A DNA stretch of 8,202 nt from assembly GCA_024636425.1 (NCBI GenBank), contig JAGXHB010000176.1, positions 1 to 8,202 on the forward strand, given 5' to 3'. Positions 5,906 through 8,202 of this stretch are shown here, piece after piece. A model generated the notes under the pieces. That model ran no database searches. It saw only the letters and a list, made by a program, of their open reading frames with translations, and was not told the origin of the DNA. The translations under genes and the position numbers were made by a program. The DNA is from Roseobacter sp. (lineage in GTDB: Bacteria; Pseudomonadota; Alphaproteobacteria; Rhodobacterales; Rhodobacteraceae). Positions within the stretch are counted from its first letter, which is position 1; each line of letters starts with the position of its first letter.

Positions 5906-7215
5906 ACGCCACCCCGCGCGCGGCCAGTCGCGATTTCCTCGCGGGCGCGGGAGGTGCGCAGGTTGGATTCCTTGTAATCCTTGACCTCGGCGCGGGCGAT
6001 AACGTGGTGGTGTACCTCGTCGGGGCCGTCCGCATAGCGCAATGTCCGCTGCGATGTGTACATGTTGGACAGGGGCGACCACTGCGAAATGCCTGTCGCA
6101 CCATGAACCTGCATCGCTTGGTCAATGATGTTGCAGACTTTTTCCGGCACCATCGCCTTGATCATGCTGACCCAGATCCGCGCTTCCTTGTTGCCCAGAA
6201 CGTCCATCGCCTTGGCCGCTTTCAGAACCATCAGGCGCATCGCCTCGATCTCGATCTTGGCGCGGGAAATGGTTTCCATGTTCTTGCCCAGATCAATGAT
6301 CTTCTTGCCGAAGGCTTCGCGCGAGAGACCGCGTTCGATCATCAGATCCAGCGCCTTTTCCGCCGCCCCGATGGAGCGCATGCAGTGGTGGATACGGCCA
6401 GGTCCAAGACGAACCTGAGAGATTTCAAAGCCGCGGCCTTCGCCCCAAAGCATGTTAGATTCAGGCACGCGCACATTGGTGAACTTGATGTGCATATGAC
6501 CATGTGGCGCGTCATCGTGGCCGAAGACATGCATCGGGCCTACGATTTCGACGCCGGGCGTGTCGATGGGCACAAGGATCTGCGACTGCTGGCGGAAGGG
6601 TTCGGCATCGGGTGATGTCTTGACCATGGTGATCATGATCTTGCAGCGCGGATCCCCGGCGCCGGAGATATAGTACTTCTCGCCGTTGATGACCCATTCG
6701 CCGTTTTCAAGAACAGCCGAGGTCGAGATGTTCTTGGCGTCCGACGATGCCATATCGGGTTCGGTCATCGCAAAGGCAGAGCGGATTTCACCGGCAAGCA
6801 GCGGCTTGAGCCATTTTTCCTTTTGCTCGGCCGTGCCGATCCGTTCCAGCACTTCCATGTTGCCGGTGTCGGGGGCGGAGCAGTTGAGCGTTTCCGACGC
6901 GAGCGGGCTTTTACCCAGTTCGGCCGCGATATAGGCATAGTCGAGGTTTGACAAACCCTCGCCGGTCTCTGCGTTGGGCAGAAAGAAGTTCCACAGCCCG
7001 CTTTCGCGCGCTTTCTTCTTGGCGGTTTCCAGCAGCTCAAGCTGGCCGGGGGCGTGCGACCAGCGGTCGGCGCGGCCTTCTCCCATGGCATAGTATTCAT
7101 CGGTGATCGGATCGACGTTCTCGCGGATGTGCTTGATGACGGCGGCCAAGAGCGGCTTCTTGTCCTCTGACATCTCCAGATTGTTCATTCCGGCCATTGC
7201 TTCATTATGTGACAT
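5902..7215 (-). CDS. Acyl-CoA dehydrogenase, ACAD10/ACAD11 type
   Basis: A 437-aa FAD-dependent acyl-CoA dehydrogenase family protein, longer than the ~380 aa of short-chain members. Its signatures match my recollection of the ACAD10/11 class: NCSAPDTGNMEVL (111-123), AMTEPDMASSDAKN (149-162), GEGRGFEISQVRLGPGRIHH (258-277), QVHGATGISQ (369-378) and YADGPDEVHHHVIAR (394-408). The MCAD-type catalytic Glu position is occupied by D396, and no Glu is seen at the alternative IVD-type helix position. In mammals ACAD10/11, and in Pseudomonas the related LvaC, take part in 4-hydroxyacyl-CoA breakdown after a kinase step; plain dehydrogenation of a branched acyl-CoA is the alternative. Start 7215 is preferred over an in-frame ATG at 7281 because a perfect AGGAGG lies 6 nt upstream and the longer form would run into the hydratase gene. 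It lies 28 nt after that gene and overlaps the SDR by 4 nt. Confidence 0.92.
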   Translation of the reverse strand: MSHNEAMAGMNNLEMSEDKKPLLAAVIKHIRENVDPITDEYYAMGEGRADRWSHAPGQLELLETAKKKARESGLWNFFLPNAETGEGLSNLDYAYIAAELGKSPLASETLNCSAPDTGNMEVLERIGTAEQKEKWLKPLLAGEIRSAFAMTEPDMASSDAKNISTSAVLENGEWVINGEKYYISGAGDPRCKIMITMVKTSPDAEPFRQQSQILVPIDTPGVEIVGPMHVFGHDDAPHGHMHIKFTNVRVPESNMLWGEGRGFEISQVRLGPGRIHHCMRSIGAAEKALDLMIERGLSREAFGKKIIDLGKNMETISRAKIEIEAMRLMVLKAAKAMDVLGNKEARIWVSMIKAMVPEKVCNIIDQAMQVHGATGISQWSPLSNMYTSQRTLRYADGPDEVHHHVIARAEVKDYKESNLRTSRAREEIATGRARGGV

Positions 7216-7221
7216 GCGTTG

Positions 7222-7227
7222 CCTCCT
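7222..7227 (-). promoter_or_regulatory. Strong Shine-Dalgarno that fixes the acyl-CoA dehydrogenase start
   Basis: AGGAGG on the minus strand, 6 nt before the ATG at 7215. It is the best ribosome binding site in the window and lies in the 28-nt gap after the hydratase stop. It argues against the longer in-frame start at 7281 and suggests that the dehydrogenase is translated more strongly than its coupled neighbours. Confidence 0.8.
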
Positions 7228-7243
7228 GGCAGTTAAATTCGGA

Positions 7244-8023
7244 TTATTTGTTGACCCAGTTGGGTTTGCGTTTTTCGACAAAGGCCTGAACGCCTTCCTT
7301 GAAGTCTTCGGTCTGGGCCAGATCGGCCTGCACGACGCGGCTGTAGTCCAGGCTTTCGGGCAGCCCTTCGGCCACGTTCATGCTGTTGAGGATCCGCTTG
7401 GTCGCCTTGACCGACGAGGGCGATACCGAACACATATGTTCGGCCAGCTCCATCGCGCGTGGCATCAGCTTGTCGGCGGGCAGGACTTCGTTGCAGCAGC
7501 CCAGTTCCAGTGCTTCGGCGGCATCAATTGTGCGGCCTGTCAGCATGAGTTCCTGTGCAGCCAGCCGCCCGATATAGCGCGACAGTCGCTGCACACCCGA
7601 GGCAGAGGCAAAGAAGCCAACCTTGACTTCGGGCAGGGCGAATTTTGCGTTCTCGGATGCAAGGATGATGTCGCAGGAAAGCGCTGTTTCAAACCCGCCG
7701 CCCATGGCGAAACCGTTGACCGCAGCGATGATCGGCTTTTCCAGATCGAAACGCGACGACAGACCCGCAAAACCCGTGGGGGCCAGCGTCTTTTTCGATC
7801 CGCCCGATGCGGTGGCTTTCAGGTCGTTGCCAGCGGAAAACGCTTTCTCACCCGCGCCTGTCAGCACCGCAACCCACAGATCCTGATCGGCGGCGAAGGC
7901 ATCCCAGCAATCGCTCATTTCCTGATGCATGTCGGCGTTGACGGCGTTGTAAACCTCGGGCCGGTTCATGGTGACGATCAGGATATGCCCCTGCTTTTCG
8001 GTGGTGATATATTCGTAGCTCAT
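7244..8023 (-). CDS. Enoyl-CoA hydratase/isomerase (crotonase family)
   Basis: A 259-aa crotonase-fold protein, normal length for a stand-alone enoyl-CoA hydratase. It should add water to a 2-enoyl-CoA to give 3-hydroxyacyl-CoA. The first oxyanion segment AFSAGNDLKA (61-70) supplies A64, and the second, NGFAMGGGFE (103-112), supplies G109. The two glutamates that act as acid and base in true hydratases (E144 and E164 in rat crotonase) are present as E112 and E132 (LPEVKVG). The following loop is FFASASG rather than the usual PGAGG, a form also seen in crotonobetainyl-CoA-hydratase-like members. The C-terminal helices (VQAFVEKRKPNW) are intact. The start at 8023 has GGAGGG 8 nt upstream (8032-8037) and makes a 4-nt ATGA overlap with the preceding gene. 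Hydratase activity is likely; exact acyl preference is unknown. Confidence 0.92.
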   Translation of the reverse strand: MSYEYITTEKQGHILIVTMNRPEVYNAVNADMHQEMSDCWDAFAADQDLWVAVLTGAGEKAFSAGNDLKATASGGSKKTLAPTGFAGLSSRFDLEKPIIAAVNGFAMGGGFETALSCDIILASENAKFALPEVKVGFFASASGVQRLSRYIGRLAAQELMLTGRTIDAAEALELGCCNEVLPADKLMPRAMELAEHMCSVSPSSVKATKRILNSMNVAEGLPESLDYSRVVQADLAQTEDFKEGVQAFVEKRKPNWVNK

Positions 8024-8202
8024 GTTTTCAGCCCTCCGGTGTCAATCTCGGTAAACTTGCGGCCGCTGCTTGCAAGATTGCGCAGCAGATCGGCAGGCGC
8101 GAATTCGGGGTCATGTTCGCCCAGACGTTCCATCACATCCAGCACGGCCTGCGCGCCGACCATATCGCCATAGAACATCGGTCCGCCCTTGTCGGCGGGC
8201 CA
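8020..8202 (-). CDS. 3-hydroxyacyl-CoA dehydrogenase, C-terminal fragment (cut by window edge)
   Basis: Read from the window edge, the minus strand encodes 60 residues and a TGA at 8020-8022, with no start in view. The peptide begins WPADKGGPMFYGDMVGAQ and continues through LLRNLASSGRKFTEID. The GGPMFY-D-VG pattern followed by a short helix and a GRKF turn is what I recognise from the extreme C terminus of FadB/FadJ-type and related 3-hydroxyacyl-CoA dehydrogenases. The full protein would oxidise 3-hydroxyacyl-CoA with NAD+, and may carry its own N-terminal hydratase domain. The gene overlaps the hydratase start by 4 nt (ATGA), so it belongs to the same operon and lies upstream in it. Only the tail is seen, so domain content and completeness are unknown. 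Confidence 0.8.
   Translation of the reverse strand, partial: WPADKGGPMFYGDMVGAQAVLDVMERLGEHDPEFAPADLLRNLASSGRKFTEIDTGGLKT

Noticed and set aside
5906..6082. N-terminal extension of 59 residues on the FabG-like SDR
   Set aside because: It is an out-of-frame reading of the acyl-CoA dehydrogenase C terminus, rich in Arg and Pro, and the SDR starting at 5905 already has the normal N terminus.
58..7215. Leucine/acyclic terpene (Liu/Atu) degradation cluster
   Set aside because: An acetoacetate-activating enzyme with an acyl-CoA dehydrogenase and hydratase suggests it at first, but there is no biotin-dependent carboxylase pair or HMG-CoA lyase here, and the dehydrogenase looks like ACAD10/11 rather than isovaleryl- or citronellyl-CoA dehydrogenase.
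7216..7281. 22-residue N-terminal extension of the acyl-CoA dehydrogenase
   Set aside because: It would overlap the hydratase gene by 38 nt and ignores the perfect AGGAGG placed for the start at 7215.
7103..8173. Plus-strand open frame of 356 codons opposite the hydratase and part of the acyl-CoA dehydrogenase genes
   Set aside because: It covers several well-supported minus-strand genes and their junctions, shows no domain, and is explained by codon bias; the same applies to the antisense frames at 3087-3959, 4559-5155 and 6004-6615.

Overview
The window is ordinary, densely packed bacterial chromosome carrying two convergent catabolic gene sets that act on CoA thioesters. The GC-rich third codon positions, very short spacers, ATGA/TGATG start-stop overlaps and the look of the proteins suggest an alphaproteobacterium, most likely a Rhodobacterales (Roseobacter-type) organism. 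That placement is inference from general resemblance, not from a marker gene.

Layout. Plus strand, positions 58-3947: an acetoacetyl-CoA-synthetase-type acyl-CoA ligase, a TesB-type acyl-CoA thioesterase II, and a COG3618-type TIM-barrel amidohydrolase. The three are separated by 3 nt and by a 1-nt overlap, so they form one operon. Minus strand, read from 8202 down to 3969: the C-terminal tail of a 3-hydroxyacyl-CoA dehydrogenase, a crotonase-family enoyl-CoA hydratase, an ACAD10/11-type acyl-CoA dehydrogenase, two short-chain dehydrogenases (SDRs) and a small VOC-fold protein. Overlaps of 4, 4 and 1 nt and gaps of 28 and 9 nt make this a second operon. The two operons meet tail to tail at about 3948-3968, where a perfect 9-bp hairpin probably stops transcription from the plus side and perhaps from both. 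No stretch over 300 bases lacks a gene, and I saw no RNA gene, mobile element, CRISPR array or long repeat. Promoters of both operons must lie outside the window or too near its edges to see.

How the genes could work together. The minus-strand set supplies nearly a whole beta-oxidation turn (acyl-CoA dehydrogenase, hydratase, 3-hydroxyacyl-CoA dehydrogenase) plus two alcohol/ketone oxidoreductases. The plus-strand set can make and break acyl-CoA thioesters and may open a lactone or similar ring. The dehydrogenase is not an ordinary fatty acyl one: its motifs are those of the ACAD10/ACAD11 class, which in mammals, and in the related LvaC of the Pseudomonas levulinate pathway, act on 4-hydroxyacyl-CoA after phosphorylation. 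I therefore propose, as inference, that the region degrades a 4-hydroxy acid, 4-oxo acid or gamma-lactone. The kinase such a route needs is not in this window and is the main thing to look for beyond position 8202 or elsewhere in the genome.
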